Source of the DNA: Syngnathus acus
Lineage: Eukaryota > Chordata > Actinopteri > Syngnathiformes > Syngnathidae
Assembly (NCBI RefSeq): GCF_901709675.1
Contig: NC_051089.1
Coordinates: forward strand, 21,243,508 to 21,307,507
Reading direction: 5' to 3'
DNA: 64,000 nucleotides
The position numbers were made by a program, and so were the translations under genes. The notes beneath the pieces were generated by a model. It had not been told where the DNA came from. It ran no database searches and worked only from the letters and a program-made list of their open reading frames with translations. This document shows, piece by piece, positions 23,065-35,220 of this stretch (the stretch's first letter is position 1; each line of letters begins with the position of its first letter).

Positions 23065-23212
23065 CTAAGTCACATTTGGCATGAGGGAGGAAGCAGTTGA
23101 GACATTCAGCAGAGCTTGAAGTTGCTCATCAGTAAGTCTAAACCTATATTTGGACTTGAAGTTCAAGGTAGAAAAGAGCTTTTCGCACAAGTACGTATAT
23201 GCTACCAAAAAG
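23065..23212 (-). pseudogene. hAT transposase C-terminal fragment
   Basis: Minus-strand frame of about 48 codons containing YLCEKLFSTLNFKSKYRFRL then TDEQLQALL and a TAG at 23065-23067. This is the hAT dimerisation motif of the SPIN/ZBED-like group, distinct from the transposase at 11479. The rest of the gene is gone. Confidence 0.7.
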
Positions 23213-23349
23213 ACACATTCAAATCAGCACCGCACACAACCATTCATATCAAATTTGTGGGCCACACTAACATTAAACTTTGATATTAAGGCGAGGGCCA
23301 CAAACTATCGTCGCAATTGGCCCGCGAGTTTAAGACTCCTGGCATAGTT

Positions 23350-24409
23350 GGTTGAGCGGAGCTCTACTTAACGTGGTAACGGCTTTGATACCCAATCATT
23401 TTGACAGTTTAAAACTGTAGACACTGTTAAGAATACATTCTTATTTTATTCTGTCTGTACGTGAAGTACAAATTTGTAGCTTACTGCTTGATGACGCCAT
23501 AGAGAAAATAAAGCATGATTGCTTAAAAACATGTGAAAACTAATTGGCTGGAAAGCCTCAATAGTTTATGAAGCTTAGTTTTGCCAAACTGGAAGATTCT
23601 TTCAAAATACATTTCAAGATTTCATTTGCTATACTTGCCACTGTACAGCATGTGTCCATACAGCGCAAATGTGAATGAAGCACTACTAAAGCACTAATAA
23701 ATCGTTTACTGATACCCCAGTGGTTAAGGAGGCTTCATTTTGCCTGTCGGTGTATGGCAAAAAAGTGTTACAGTGTTGAAGTTGGGAATGAAACCCAGGC
23801 TGGAGTGTGGAATGTGTGGGGCCTTGGAAGTGGCTTCCGTGTTGGTTGCCCTGTGGGAGTTGAGTGCCGCTCTCATTATGGATTACACGTGGCCCATCCT
23901 CAAAAAAAAAGGTGTGACCTGTTAGTGGTGCTTACTAGTCGCACATGATGTTGTCACCTGTTTGTGAGTTTGTTTTAGAAAATGGATTGACATGACATGA
24001 CAACCCAAATGCTTTTCATACACTGCAAACATAATTGAATTTTTCACAACTATTCTGTTACATTTAGAAGGTGAGTTAAATTCAAGCAGTACATGAAGAT
24101 TAAAATGAAAAGAACAATGGGATATTGAACGTTAACAAAGAAAAAGAAATAAATTAGTGTAATAGTTTTTTGCTTGGACTATGGCCATCTCTCTTCAAAG
24201 TCTCATAAGCTTCTGATTATTAACAGTTGAACATTCATACTTATATGAGTCACTGCTCCAAAGTTCTGAGACCAGATGTCACTCAAGCCATCAGTTGTTT
24301 CGATTGAAAAAAAATCTGCCTGTTGTGTGCTTTCTGCCTTGTATTCTGTCTTAGTTTATCGAATAAATAATGAGTACTGACTTTCATTGTATTGTGTGTA
24401 TGTGTGTAG
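23350..24409. other. brsk2 intron, nothing recognised
   Basis: No exon or clear repeat. Confidence 0.4.
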
Positions 24410-24470
24410 GTCACGTTCAATCAGTGGCGCGTCCTCTGGTCTGTCCATCAGTCCACTCAGCAGTCCAAGG
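24410..24470 (+). CDS. brsk2: brsk2 exon: SRSISGASSGLS
   Basis: 61-nt exon after gtgtgtgtag, before gtaagt. The first base completes Arg, followed by SRSISGASSGLSISPLSSPR. This Ser-rich segment is almost identical to human BRSK1 and BRSK2. It ends in phase 0, so it can join either the internal acceptor at 37333 (BRSK2-like VTPHPSPRG) or the upstream acceptor at 36882 (BRSK1-like extra segment). It sits alone between two introns of about 5 and 12.4 kb. Confidence 0.93.
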
Positions 24471-25343
24471 GTAAGTGGCTGTCCATGCTACTTATTGGTT
24501 TCCTTCAGTGTATCCTCACTGACTTGCTTCCCTGCCATGTCATGGCGCTCACACACATGCAGATACTGTACTGTATGGAAGCCACTCATCACCAGCTCAT
24601 AAATTACACTCTTCATCATCATCCTGTAAAATAGGCCAGAATTCTAACAACCTGACCGTTTTTTTCAGACTTTTCTTGTTTTAAAACACGCCAATCCTGA
24701 AATGGTTATGGATGGGTACAGGTAACATAGTTTGGGCCACGTTCTGGTACATTTTTGATACGTTTAGCTCATAGAGCATCTTTTTTCTCGCTCAGAGTTC
24801 TCAGAGCTTAGCATAATTTGCATTTTGTAGTACAGTGAATGATATGCAATAAATTATTTCAACTTAACCATTATTCAAAGACAACTCTTTCAAATTGTAA
24901 ATTGCCTCTTATTCCTTGACTAATATTGTGACAAAACTGTATAAAACTGTGGTTCAAAGGCAGTTGTTTCAAAGTCACGACCCATTTCATAGACGTTAAG
25001 GACAATGAAGCATTTTCTGGAAGGCGGGTGAGTTACAAACAGTTTCTGAAAATACTTGTTACATTTTTAAATGCAGTCTCAAATTACTTGAACAAGGTGT
25101 TGGTTATGCACGGCTCATTTTGTGCACCAGTAAAAAACATCTATGTCTTGCATTTGAAAAAAAAAAAAATTTTAACTAAAGAGGTGTTCGGTGAATGCGC
25201 ATGTGAAACTGGTGGGGTTCGGTACCTCCAACAAGGTTAAGAACCACTGGACTAGAGCAATTTTTCCTGACGCTTACAAAACACTTGATATTCAATGTGG
25301 GAACTTGGTATGCCTCAGTACTAATCCGAAGAAAATCTGAATA

Positions 25344-26338
25344 CAGTGATCCCTCCTTTTTCGTGGGAGATTTGGTCCAGAACCACCCGCGAAAAAATAA
25401 ATTCCGCAAAGTGGATATGGTATACAGTGATCCCTCGCTACTTCGCGTTTCGTTTATCGCGGCTTCACTACATCGCGGAATTTTTTTTCCAAATTAGAAA
25501 AAACGTTTAAAAGTCAAAATAAAACTTCTAAATTGAGGAAACATGTGTCTAACCTTTAGGACAATGTAGTATTGCTCCAAATGTTCGTTTACATTCCTTT
25601 AGAAGTCCGTTTTCGTGTGTTAGCACGATCGCGAATTAGCATCTTTCCGCTAACTCGTTAGCCTGCCCAGTACTTCTTGTTGGTGACCGTATTTGCAAAT
25701 TTCACTTATCGCAGGTGGTTTTTGGAACCAATTATCCGCGATAAACGAGGGATTACTGTATACGTGTACATTATTTAGAAGTTTAAACACCACTGTGTTG
25801 AAATGCCCAACACGTAGGGTTTCTTGTTGGCCGCTACAGGGCATAGGTGTATTGTAATTTAATTAGAAGTATGGTTTACCTTGCAAAGCAATGCAAAGTG
25901 CCCATCTTCAGAATAGCCATACTACACTAACCCAGGGGACATCATGCATAGCGAAACCAAAGTGAATCACGGTTGCGCATGAATCTTTTGTTGCATTGTG
26001 GTCCAGTACACAATAATAAAGCTTTTTAAACCCTCCCCGATACCTATACTACAAAAACCTTTCTTATTCCCTCAATAAGCATTCCCTCACTGTTCGGTGC
26101 ATGTATTATACATTTACAGTGAATAAAAGAACAAACTTGATATTGTCACGTGTACCGACTCCTGCAACTTCTTCCCTCGCGTGTGGCCACGTGCCCCCTT
26201 CTGCGCTTGAACTCAGTCACATCCGCAGTGCATTTCTCAGAGGCAGTGTGTATTTAAACGGCGTTCTCCCGTCACTCATAAACTCGCGAAGTAGCGCATT
26301 CGTGAAAGGTGACGCGCAAAATGGTGAGGGATCACTGT
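25344..26338. mobile_element. pogo-like MITE, outer copy
   Basis: CAGTGATCCCTCCTTTTTCG at the left and, inverted, CAGTGATCCCTCACCATTTT at the right, both next to TA. It contains a complete smaller relative at 25425-25758. The remainder includes unrelated sequence, so the pairing of these two ends is tentative. Confidence 0.5.
25425..25758. mobile_element. pogo-like MITE with captured hAT fragment
   Basis: 334 bp, TA-flanked, ends CAGTGATCCCTCGCTACTTC and, inverted, CAGTAATCCCTCGTTTATCG. Bases 25549-25681 are the reverse complement of 35290-35424, part of the hAT at 35221-36100. Confidence 0.8.
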
Positions 26339-26339
26339 A

Positions 26340-29156
26340 TGACAAATACTTGCCAATTTTGTTACTAGCTGTCCACGACCCACCCAAAATTTGTCTGCTT
26401 TTGGGTCCCAACCCATTAATTATGAATAACTGGTAAAAAAATGAATGACAAATTAAAAAACATACGAAAACTAAAATATTTCCCGCTTAAGCACACAGCA
26501 GACATGACCAATCAACCCACTCTTAGTCCAACTGTTATAGTGATACAGGTTGGGAGTAAAAACATTGCTGAAATGTGCCCGCCGCAACATAAGCATTTTG
26601 ATGAAGTGACCAAACCGCACATCTTCAGCCACAGAAAAGAGCTGCAAAAAGCTTAAAAAAACTAAAATAAATGCTGTGCAAGTTATATTTGTGTGTGCAT
26701 CTTAAGTAGGGTGGCACAGTACGTGTTGCAGGCAGGAGAACGTTTCCACTCCCTCCTTGATGTATTCCGTGGTGAAATTAAAATTCTTCCTCACTAAATG
26801 TTGAAGCCAGTGAAGCCAATACATCTGCAGACATTTGTCACTCAACTCCTCAGCTCACGAGTGGCCATGTTTTACCTTTTCCCACTTTTGTGAGCTGCAT
26901 TTTGAAGCCAATTACAGTAACAACTGTGTATGGGTGAATGTGAAACCTAAATATTACCTCACAGGGAGGGTTTTTCATCTGCATAAAGCAGGGGATCAAT
27001 GTAAAATGAATTGCAAAACTGAAAAACTACAGTCCATAAGGGCTTTCCCAAACCGAATGTATCGTTGCATATGTCCCTTTGCATAATATTTTCCGACCTA
27101 CCAATTGTCAATAACTCATAGTTTCAGTCTTAGCTTATTGAATAGACAGAACAATGTTTTATATCTAGCAGTTTTACATGGCAACATTCTAACTTACAAA
27201 AAGAACAAACACAGCTTTCTGTGTGTGCTATTTTTATCCCATAGCAGGATGGAGTGTGGGGTGGCATGAGGTGGAAATGAACAACAGTACGAGTGTGTTT
27301 GTGGTGAAGTTGTTTCAGTACGCTTGGAGCTGTGTATTTATAGTCCAAGATCAGTGCAGTTTGATGACTCAGAGGAGGAAACTGTCAGTTTTCATTTTTT
27401 ATTGGCAAGTTGACAATGGACTTTTCACGTGCTATGGTGTCATTCCATGACTTGCACCTCCCCATAACTACAAATGGGCCTATAATTGTCACTATGCACT
27501 TTACATGATTAAATTATAACCTTGCTTTTTCTAAATTCTCGCATTTTTAATCTGGCTGTGTATGCTGTGTCACAATCAGAGATGGGGTAACTTTTACCTT
27601 GACATGGCAATGTTTTCAGAAAGAGTGTGAAACATCTGCTTATGATTAAACAAGAAAGTATCTTGAAGAATTTAGCAACTAGTCGTTTTTTACCTTGATG
27701 TTGAGATACTATAGGAAATAATAAGTGTGGTTCAGAGTGCTTCTGGAAAAAAAAGCTGATTGCTGCTAATATTGTGTTTCTTTGGTTGCTAACGAAATGA
27801 ATTTTCACAATGAAACAGTGCTAGCATTATATGTTGCTTTAAACAAAGTTTCCTGCAGTATTGGGTTTTTAGGTGTCATTTTACCTCATTTAAATTTTTG
27901 TCCTAATATACAGTTGCAAAAACAAGGGTGTGATCGCTTTGCAATTACCCAGATTTCTGCATAAATTATAAAAAAAAAACACTTGATGTTATTTCTAGTC
28001 ACAATAATAGACAAATAGTCTGCTTAAACTAATTTCACACAATTGGTGTGTTTGTATTGAACCATGTAGACCAGGGGTGCCCAAGCCCGGTCCTCAAAAG
28101 CACTGATCCAGGCTGTTTTAGATGTTTCCCGACTCGGCGGCGGGCCAAACGCGATTTAAATGAACTTAATTGATCTGAATCGAGGGAGTACACAATTCTT
28201 TCTGTGTGATATCTAGTTATCATATTAAGTCAAAAACAATTTGTTGGGAGCTAATTTTTGGTCATCCTTTTTCACAATCTTACATTTTAATGAAATGTTT
28301 TCTCATGCATATCGTTGGACACCTGTAGCTGATAAACCAATGACAATTCGCATACGGGGATTAAGGACCCCCCAAAATGTAAACAAGATGGGACTGCATG
28401 CTGTCTACATTGCATTGGAAGACAGTAAATACAATTCTAATAAAACTTTCAAGTCTACGATCCAACTTGTGTAGTGTTTTCATAAAATTTTACTAAGATA
28501 GTTGAACCATGGCATATTTCCTTTTGTATTTCGCAAACTGTATTCAGCCATACTGACATTACCGAGCTTGCTTGCAATTAACCTAGATGGCTAACGTTAA
28601 CGTGATATTAACGTTTGTGCTTGTAACGTTACTAGGTGGCGTATTTATTTATTTATTTATTTATTTAGGTATTTATAGTGGGAAAGATTGAAGATGGAGT
28701 GCTGCATGCATGTGTGCAATTCATGTAAAGAGCCCACTAAAATAATTCCATTTTCAGAGACAAGTAGGGTCAAATTTATTAATTGTACATTGCAGTGGGC
28801 TAATTTAGATGTCCCAGAGAGTGCAATAGCACAATTTGCTGTTAAAACATTCAATTTAACAGTTAACAGCCCGATTCCAGATGTGCTAGGTAATGCAGGT
28901 TACCACAGAGAATGCTACGTGCAATTTGCAAACACACGGAATATAGAGGCTGCCCACAAGAGGACGGAAAAATTACAAAGATCGTAAAAGGTTCGTACCA
29001 AATGCACTTTACTTTAAACATATGACACATGATTACTGTATTTTATTTTACTGGACTGGCCGTGAAATTTGCCCTGGTTTTTCTCTTCAGGAGAAAGCTA
29101 TCAATATGGGTGTGAGATGTGTATTAATCCTGTAACATGGACACAGCATCTTAATC
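26340..29156. other. brsk2 intron, few features
   Basis: No exon seen. A hAT-like end (caggggtgcccaagcccggtcc) at 28074 has no partner nearby. (TTTA)n lies at 28641-28668. Confidence 0.45.
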
Positions 29157-29290
29157 AAGTCAAGTCAAGTCAAGTTTATTTGTATAGCCCTAAATCACAA
29201 GCAGTCTCAAAGGGCTTCACATAGACAAAAATTGACAATTATTCTCAAAGCATCCCCTGATCTAATACTGTAACATGGGCACAGCATGTA
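29157..29290. repeat. LINE-tail-like dispersed repeat
   Basis: caagtcaagtcaagtcaagt, then ttatttgtatagccctaaatcac and ctcaaagggcttcac, a motif chain common in fish genomes. No coding part. Confidence 0.55.
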
Positions 29291-29422
29291 TGAGTCAAGG
29301 TCAAATCTAGCCTGGAATAGACAGGAATCAACAGAATGTTGATTTTGTGATGTGTAACTACAGTGCAAGGGTGTCCAGCTCAATCTTTGATCTTGCAAGA
29401 TTACGATTGACCCCTCAGGGTA

Positions 29423-31535
29423 CCGTATTTTCCGCCCTAAAAGGCGCACCGGATTATAAGGCGCACCTTCAATGAACGGCCCATTTTAAAACTTTGTCCA
29501 TATATAAGGCGCACCGGATTATAAGGCGCATAAAATAGAAGCTATACTGCAACAAACTGAGGTTGGCTAGGGTTGCGGTATGCATCCACTAGCCAATAAC
29601 CAACGAGCCCTCTGTACACAATCGCGTTTCTCAAACGATCTCCTATAAAATGATCGGAACTGACTAAAGTTCGATCTAACGCATTGGTACTACTTACCTA
29701 TGTTTCCCTTCCATATCGATCCGTAGATTTACTCGAAACATTAACAGAGCAGCCTATTTTCACATGAAATAGCCTGGTACGTATAGCAGCTATCGTTATA
29801 GCATTAGCCATCCGCAAAGTCCCACGAGCCTCAGCTCGCAATCTCCCATGAGCCTCAGCAAAGTGTAAACAATCGCGTTTCTCAAACGATCTCCTATAAA
29901 ATGATCGGAACTGACTAAAGTTCGATCTAACGCATTGGTACTACTTACCTATGTTTCCCTTCCATATCGATCCATAGATTTACTCGAAACATTAACAGAG
30001 CAGCCTATTTTCACATGAAATAGCCTGGTACGTATAGCAGCTATCGTTATAGCATTAGCCATCCGCAAAGTCCCACGAGCCTCAGCTCGCAATCTCCCAT
30101 GAGCCTCAGCAAAGTGTAAACAATCGCGTTTCTCAAACGATCTCCTATAAAATGATCGGAACTGACTAAAGTTCGATCTAACGCATTGGTACTACTTACC
30201 TATGTTTCCCTTCCATATCGATCCGTAGATTTACTCGAAACATTAACAGAGCAGCCTATTTTGACATGAAATAGCCTGGTACGTATAGCAGCTATCGTTA
30301 TAGCATTAGCCATCCGCAAAGTCCCACGAGCCTCAGCTCGCAATCTCCCATGAGCCTCAGCAAAGTGTAAACAATCGCGTTTCTCAAACGATCTCCTATA
30401 AAATGATCGGAACTGACTAAAGTTCGATCTAACGCATTGGTACTACTTACCTATGTTTCCCTTCCATATCGATCCGTAGATTTACTCGAAACATTAACAG
30501 AGCAGCCTATTTTGACATGAAATAGCCTGGTACGTATAGCAGCTATCGTTATAGCATTAGCCATCCGCAAAGTCCCACGAGCCTCAGCTCGCAATCTCCC
30601 ATGAGCCTCAGCAAAGTGTAAACAATCGCGTTTCTCAAACGATCTCCTATAAAATGATCGGAACTGACTAAAGTTCGATCTAACGCATTGGTACTACTTA
30701 CCTATGTTTCCCTTCCATAGCGATCCGTAGATTTACTCGAAACATTAACAGAGCAGCCTATTTTGACATGAAATAGCCTGGTACGTATAGCAGCTATCGT
30801 TATAGCATTAGCCATCCGCAAAGTCCCACGAGCCTCAGCTCGCAATCTCCCATGAGCCTCAGCAAAGTGTAAACAATCGCGTTTCTCAAACGATCTCCTA
30901 TAAAATGATCGGAACTGATTAAAGTTCGATCTAATGCATTGGTACTACTTACCTATGTTTCCCTTCCATATCAATCCGTAGATTTACTCGAAACATTAAC
31001 AGAGCAGCCTATTTTGACATGAAATAGCCTGGTACGTATAGCAGCTATCGTTATAGCATTAGCCATCCGCAAAGTCCCACGAGCCTCAGCTCGCAATCTC
31101 CCATGAGCCTCAGCAAAGTGTAAACAATCGCGTTTCTCAAACGATCTCCTATAAAATGATCGGAACTGACTAAAGTTCGATCTAACACATTGGTACTGCT
31201 TACCTATGTTTCCCTTCCATATCAATCCGTAAATGTACTCGAAACATTAACGGAGCAGCCTATTTTGAAATGAAATAGCCTCGCGGGTACAACAGCTATT
31301 CGGTGACGCCCCCTGACTACAGTTACCGTAATGTTGGGAAGCAATGCGACCTTGTAATTTACTAGTCGTACTAAAACGTACTGAAACATTTTGGCAGAGC
31401 ACTGTGTACAACCAGTATGGATCAACAAATAAATCAATTGATCCATATATAAGGCGCACTGGACTATAAGGCGCACTGTCGGCTTTTGAGAAAATTTTAG
31501 GTTTTTAGGTGCGCCTTTTAGGGCGGAAAATACGG
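29423..31535 (+). mobile_element. CCGTATTTTCCG-terminus element (TATAAGGCGC family), copy A
   Basis: 2113 bp, TA-flanked (29421-29422, 31536-31537), ends CCGTATTTTCCGCCCTAAAA and, inverted, the same sequence. TATAAGGCGCACC-type motifs are repeated below both ends. The interior is almost entirely a 251-bp tandem array. No transposase frame. Copy B, inverted, is at 42380-44468. Confidence 0.9.
29617..31290 (+). repeat. 251-bp tandem array, copy A
   Basis: The marker CTCCTATAAAATG occurs at 29640, 29891, 30142, 30393, 30644, 30895 and 31146, exactly 251 bases apart. Units share private variants (GTCCC, CAGCTCGC, CGTTATAGC). Confidence 0.97.
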
Positions 31536-31537
31536 TA

Positions 31538-33164
31538 GGTTAGATTAGATTAGGCCTAGAAGATATCTGTAGTGTCGTCCAAGGTTGAGCATCTGGGGAA
31601 ACAGAAAAACAACCAATACATTTTGGAGCATTGCTACTACAATACATAAAGTTAGTCATCAATGAAGACCTCTTTGAGATTGACTGGATGTCACTTCCTC
31701 CAGCCTCAGTCGGAATCCTGGAACCTGTGTACTGCTCCCGCAAAAAAACACAATGTATGAAGGGGAGATGCACGTGCAAATCAAACGTTCTACTTTGTAC
31801 AGACGTGTGTGTGTTTGGACTGTCTGAACACCGTTAATTACAAATGGTAATGTTGTTATTGTGTTACCAATATAAATGTTCTCTACCACTATGATCCTCT
31901 CTTTGGTCTTGTTTAATGGTATTGCACTACCCACAACATGCTAGTGTAACACCCAACAAGAATGTGAAACAACTATTATTAGCATTGGGTTAGGGTTGTT
32001 TGACTAATGTTTATGTTAGATTACTATCTGAGAAAGACGGTAAGGCAAAACCAGGAGTTACTGTAGCTACTCTCTGTAATGTAAATTAGCCATGTGTAAT
32101 CTCTGAAGCCAAAATTGACTGCATATAAACTGCTGATGACTCCTAACAACCTATCACATTTTAGGGCTTTTCACACTGCACGTTCTTAGCCCCGGGGCTA
32201 TCCTTAGCCATTTTCAATAAAGATTTATATTAAATAAGAACTTACCAAGTGCAAACAAAGTCCACTGTTGTCAATAGACCCGAGGCAATATTTACTTCCT
32301 AGTTTCTGAGTTGGAGGAATGCCATTGGGAGACATCAAGTCACGTGACGTTGTTACGAGTTTTGACTGGTTCTGCAGCAAAGCCTGTTGCGTTTCGCAAT
32401 CAAACATTGATTTTCATAAAACGATGACCAAAAAACAGCTCCCAACAGTCAGAAATGTCTTAATATAAAATCTATATGTAGGTCATATTAAAATATCACA
32501 TCCTCCCTACAACCAGATCAATCATTTCACTAACGAAAGCCTCTAGCGAGCTTCGGGCCGCCACCTATATGTATGTACACACATGATTCAAATGATCTGC
32601 TAATCAGCAAGTTAGCAGCAAGCATGAGGGGCTCCATCAATGCTTTTTGAAACTGCAATGTACGACAGTGGGAGAGGGACATTTTTCAATTTAGTGTGCT
32701 GATCGGTGTACAGGTGCATGCGAAAGTTACATTACAAGAGTTATTTATGAGGCCGATTGTTTCATGTCATTTCCACATACACAGACACACACTTGTAGTC
32801 TGTGAAACTATTTGTGGTAAAGTGGTTGTCACACATGTCTTATAATGTTGCTACAAGAACAAACTGGATGGTTAAATTAGACTGGAGCTGCTGCAGTTTT
32901 TTCAGCTGTGGATTGACACTATTTTGACCAGGTCACTCATTCCAGAGCCTTTTGTATCAACAGCACTACAGTGCATGCAGTCTCCTATATTGGGTGGAAG
33001 GGTCTAAGTTTTGTCAGCTTTTTACTGCTTCACTTGCTGGTGTTCAAGGGATGCGCTGATACATAAGGTTTAGATTGCTGTGATTGACCTGAGACAATAA
33101 AAATCCAAATCTCAATGCCTATCATGTGAGGACTAGACCAGCAAAAGGAGTACTAATATATATA
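31538..33164. other. brsk2 intron, nothing recognised
   Basis: Short ORFs only; no exon or clear element. Confidence 0.4.
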
Positions 33165-33735
33165 CAGGGTCCGACAAAATTATCTGACACATTTGTAGGT
33201 TTAATAAAATGCAAATAAATGAAAGAAACCAAAAAGTTTTTTTTTTTTTTTTCGAAAAGTACATATAAGGCCATTTTGTTTTGTTTCGTTTCATTTAATT
33301 TTCATTTCGTTTTCGAATAATGTTATTTTGTTTAGTTTCAGTTGCTAACATGAATTGGACCGGTGAGCATCGCGCTTTCATTGTGGAAACGTTTATCAAG
33401 AACGAATCTGTAACTGCAACACAACAAACGTTCCGTTTGTGCTTCAGACTTGGTAGACATGATCCCGTACCTGCTCGAAACACGGTCTTATGGGTTACTA
33501 ACTTCAGAGCCAGTGAATCAGCATTAAAACGAGAATCAACCGTCGACCTCGCTTCGCCAGAACTCCAGAAAATGTGGCAGTGGTAAGACCAAAATAACAT
33601 TATTCGAAAATGAAACGAAACAAAACAAAACGGCATTATATATACTTTTTGAAAATAAAAATTACATTTTTTTTGTTTCTTTAACTTATTTGCATTGCAT
33701 TAAACCTACAAATGTGTTCATTTTGCCGGACCCTG
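33165..33735 (+). mobile_element. mariner-like MITE with long inverted repeats
   Basis: 571 bp, TA-flanked, ends CAGGGTCCGACAAAATTATC and, inverted, CAGGGTCCGGCAAAATGAAC. The inverted repeats extend about 150 bases (gtttcgttttcgaataatgtt is mirrored). The centre encodes only a DNA-binding domain. Confidence 0.85.
33350..33586 (+). pseudogene. helix-turn-helix remnant of mariner-type transposase
   Basis: Frame of about 78 codons from ATG 33350 (an in-frame ATG at 33320 lies inside the inverted repeat). It reads MNWTGEHRAFIVETFIKNES, later RNTVLWVTNFRASESALKRE, ending MWQW-TAA. This is the N-terminal HTH (DUF4817-like) of mariner-type transposases. The catalytic DDE/D part is absent and the frame stops at the inverted repeat. 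It could bind element ends without cutting; this is inference. Confidence 0.65.
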
Positions 33736-34014
33736 TATAAAAGTAGGATTTTTCTGTTGGGGTGCCCAAATTTATGCACCTGCCTACTTTTGTTCAAGTA
33801 ATGATTGCACACTTTCTGTAAATCCTATAAACTTTGTGTCACTTCTCAAATACCACTGTGTTTGTCTGCTATATGATATATTTAACTGAAATTGCTGATC
33901 CGAACAACCAATTATTTTTAAAGGAAAATCATAAAAATGATCAGAGGTGCCCAAACTTTTGCATACGACACGTTACATTTTGTATAATTTTTTTGTTTCT
34001 GATTCATCATATAT

Positions 34015-34102
34015 ACACACGCGCGCGCGCACACACACGCGCGCGCGCGCGCGCACACGCGCACGCGCACGCACGCACACACGCACGCACACACGCACAC
34101 AC
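34015..34102. repeat. alternating purine-pyrimidine (CACG/GC)n tract
   Basis: acacacgcgcgcgcgcacac... about 88 bases of strictly alternating purine-pyrimidine, a Z-DNA-prone composition. Confidence 0.9.
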
Positions 34103-34106
34103 TGAA

Positions 34107-34228
34107 ACCTTGAGACCAAAATTTGAAACCACTCTTGTTTCTTCAGTTTCCTCTTCATTTTAAATAGACCTTGAGACCAAAATTTGAGACCACTCTTGTT
34201 TCTTCAGTTTCCTCTTCATTTTAAATAG
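34107..34228. repeat. 61-bp tandem duplication
   Basis: Two copies starting accttgagaccaaaatttga, 61 bases apart, one mismatch in the first line (gaaacc/gagacc). Confidence 0.95.
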
Positions 34229-34301
34229 ATAGATAATAGAAAGAAATTAAAGACAACATGGCGTTCTTGTCATTTTTTTCCATCGTTGGTAATTGTACAC
34301 T

Positions 34302-34656
34302 GTTAGAGTGGATCTTGTGCACTTTTAACTTTAGGGCTTTTACTTACTTGTCCCCTGGTTCGTTGGACTTCCGGATCCCGTCAATCCACTGCTGTCAGAC
34401 AAAGGCAGACCTAAGATGCTGGCCCAGCGAAGAATTTTCTTCCCAGGTCTTTCTTTTCCAGGTCCTCCTAATGGACGCTGGTCTGTCGACAATGCAGCAC
34501 GTCATCCTCCGTCCATCAGCAGTGGGCACGTTTGGGATCCGGGTCATGGCACCAAAATGTTAGAGTGGTGCTCACGCTAACTTATTTTGCAAGAACCACA
34601 CGGGAGACAGTATGCCTTTTGAACACTTGCAAGTGGAGAGCTCGTCAACCCTAACA
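34302..34656 (-). mobile_element. possible small LTR-type element
   Basis: TGTTAGAGTGG occurs at 34302 and 34558; the right block (34558-34656) runs TGTTAG...CTAACA. Just inside it, on the minus strand, TTGGTGCCATGACCCGGATC looks like a tRNA-type primer site. The left repeat is incomplete, so this is tentative. Confidence 0.3.
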
Positions 34657-35220
34657 TACACTGTAATGAATATGGAGAATTTGTAACAGTATCTTACTGT
34701 TGTTTTTATAATTGTTGTAAAATACTATTAAATATTCATCCAAAATACTATTAAATATTCACCCATAGCATGAAAATTAACAGTTAAATCAGTCCGTTAA
34801 CATAAATGATAAATATAATTTAAAAACATAACTATGGTTTATTGTAAATTTTGGATGTTTGAACAGTATGTTACTGTTTTGTTTTGTTTTTTTAATTTGT
34901 AATATACCGTGAAATATTCATGCATACATGTAAATTCAGTTAATGCATACTTAAGAATAACTAGTTGTAATAATTTGACAGTGTAAAACAGTATTTTATG
35001 AAGAAAAGGCACCACAGTGCTCTCCACCTCTTGACAGAAAATACAGTCCATTTCTTTATTAATCATCTTGCAATAAAATTAACCAGTCAGGCTGTTGTGG
35101 CGAATACAATACAGTATCGACCTCAAACGTAACTATATTGCTCCATTTCCACATCGAAATGGAGGCACTCTTTAACATGATACAGCATGTTGCTGGATGT
35201 GTTTTTTATATGCTTTAGAA

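Larger units (their letters stand above)
20978..23341 (-). mobile_element. hAT element with two nested insertions
   Basis: Starts CAGGGGCCACCGGAGG, ends AGTTTAAGACTCCTG, flanked by the 8-bp duplication GCATAGTT (20970-20977, 23342-23349). About 600 bp of its own sequence remain, including a transposase tail at 23065-23212; the middle is occupied by a CGACTTA-type element (about 21098-22856) that contains a third element (21201-22237). Confidence 0.85.

Noticed and set aside
29617-31290. 251-bp array as a centromeric satellite
   Set aside because: It has only about seven units, is bounded by TA-flanked element ends, and lies in an intron; it is internal to a mobile element.
30971-31476. 84-codon minus-strand ORFs sharing VSSKSTD ends
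   Set aside because: Arise from the repeated 251-bp unit; no known domain, and the frame is set by the repeat.
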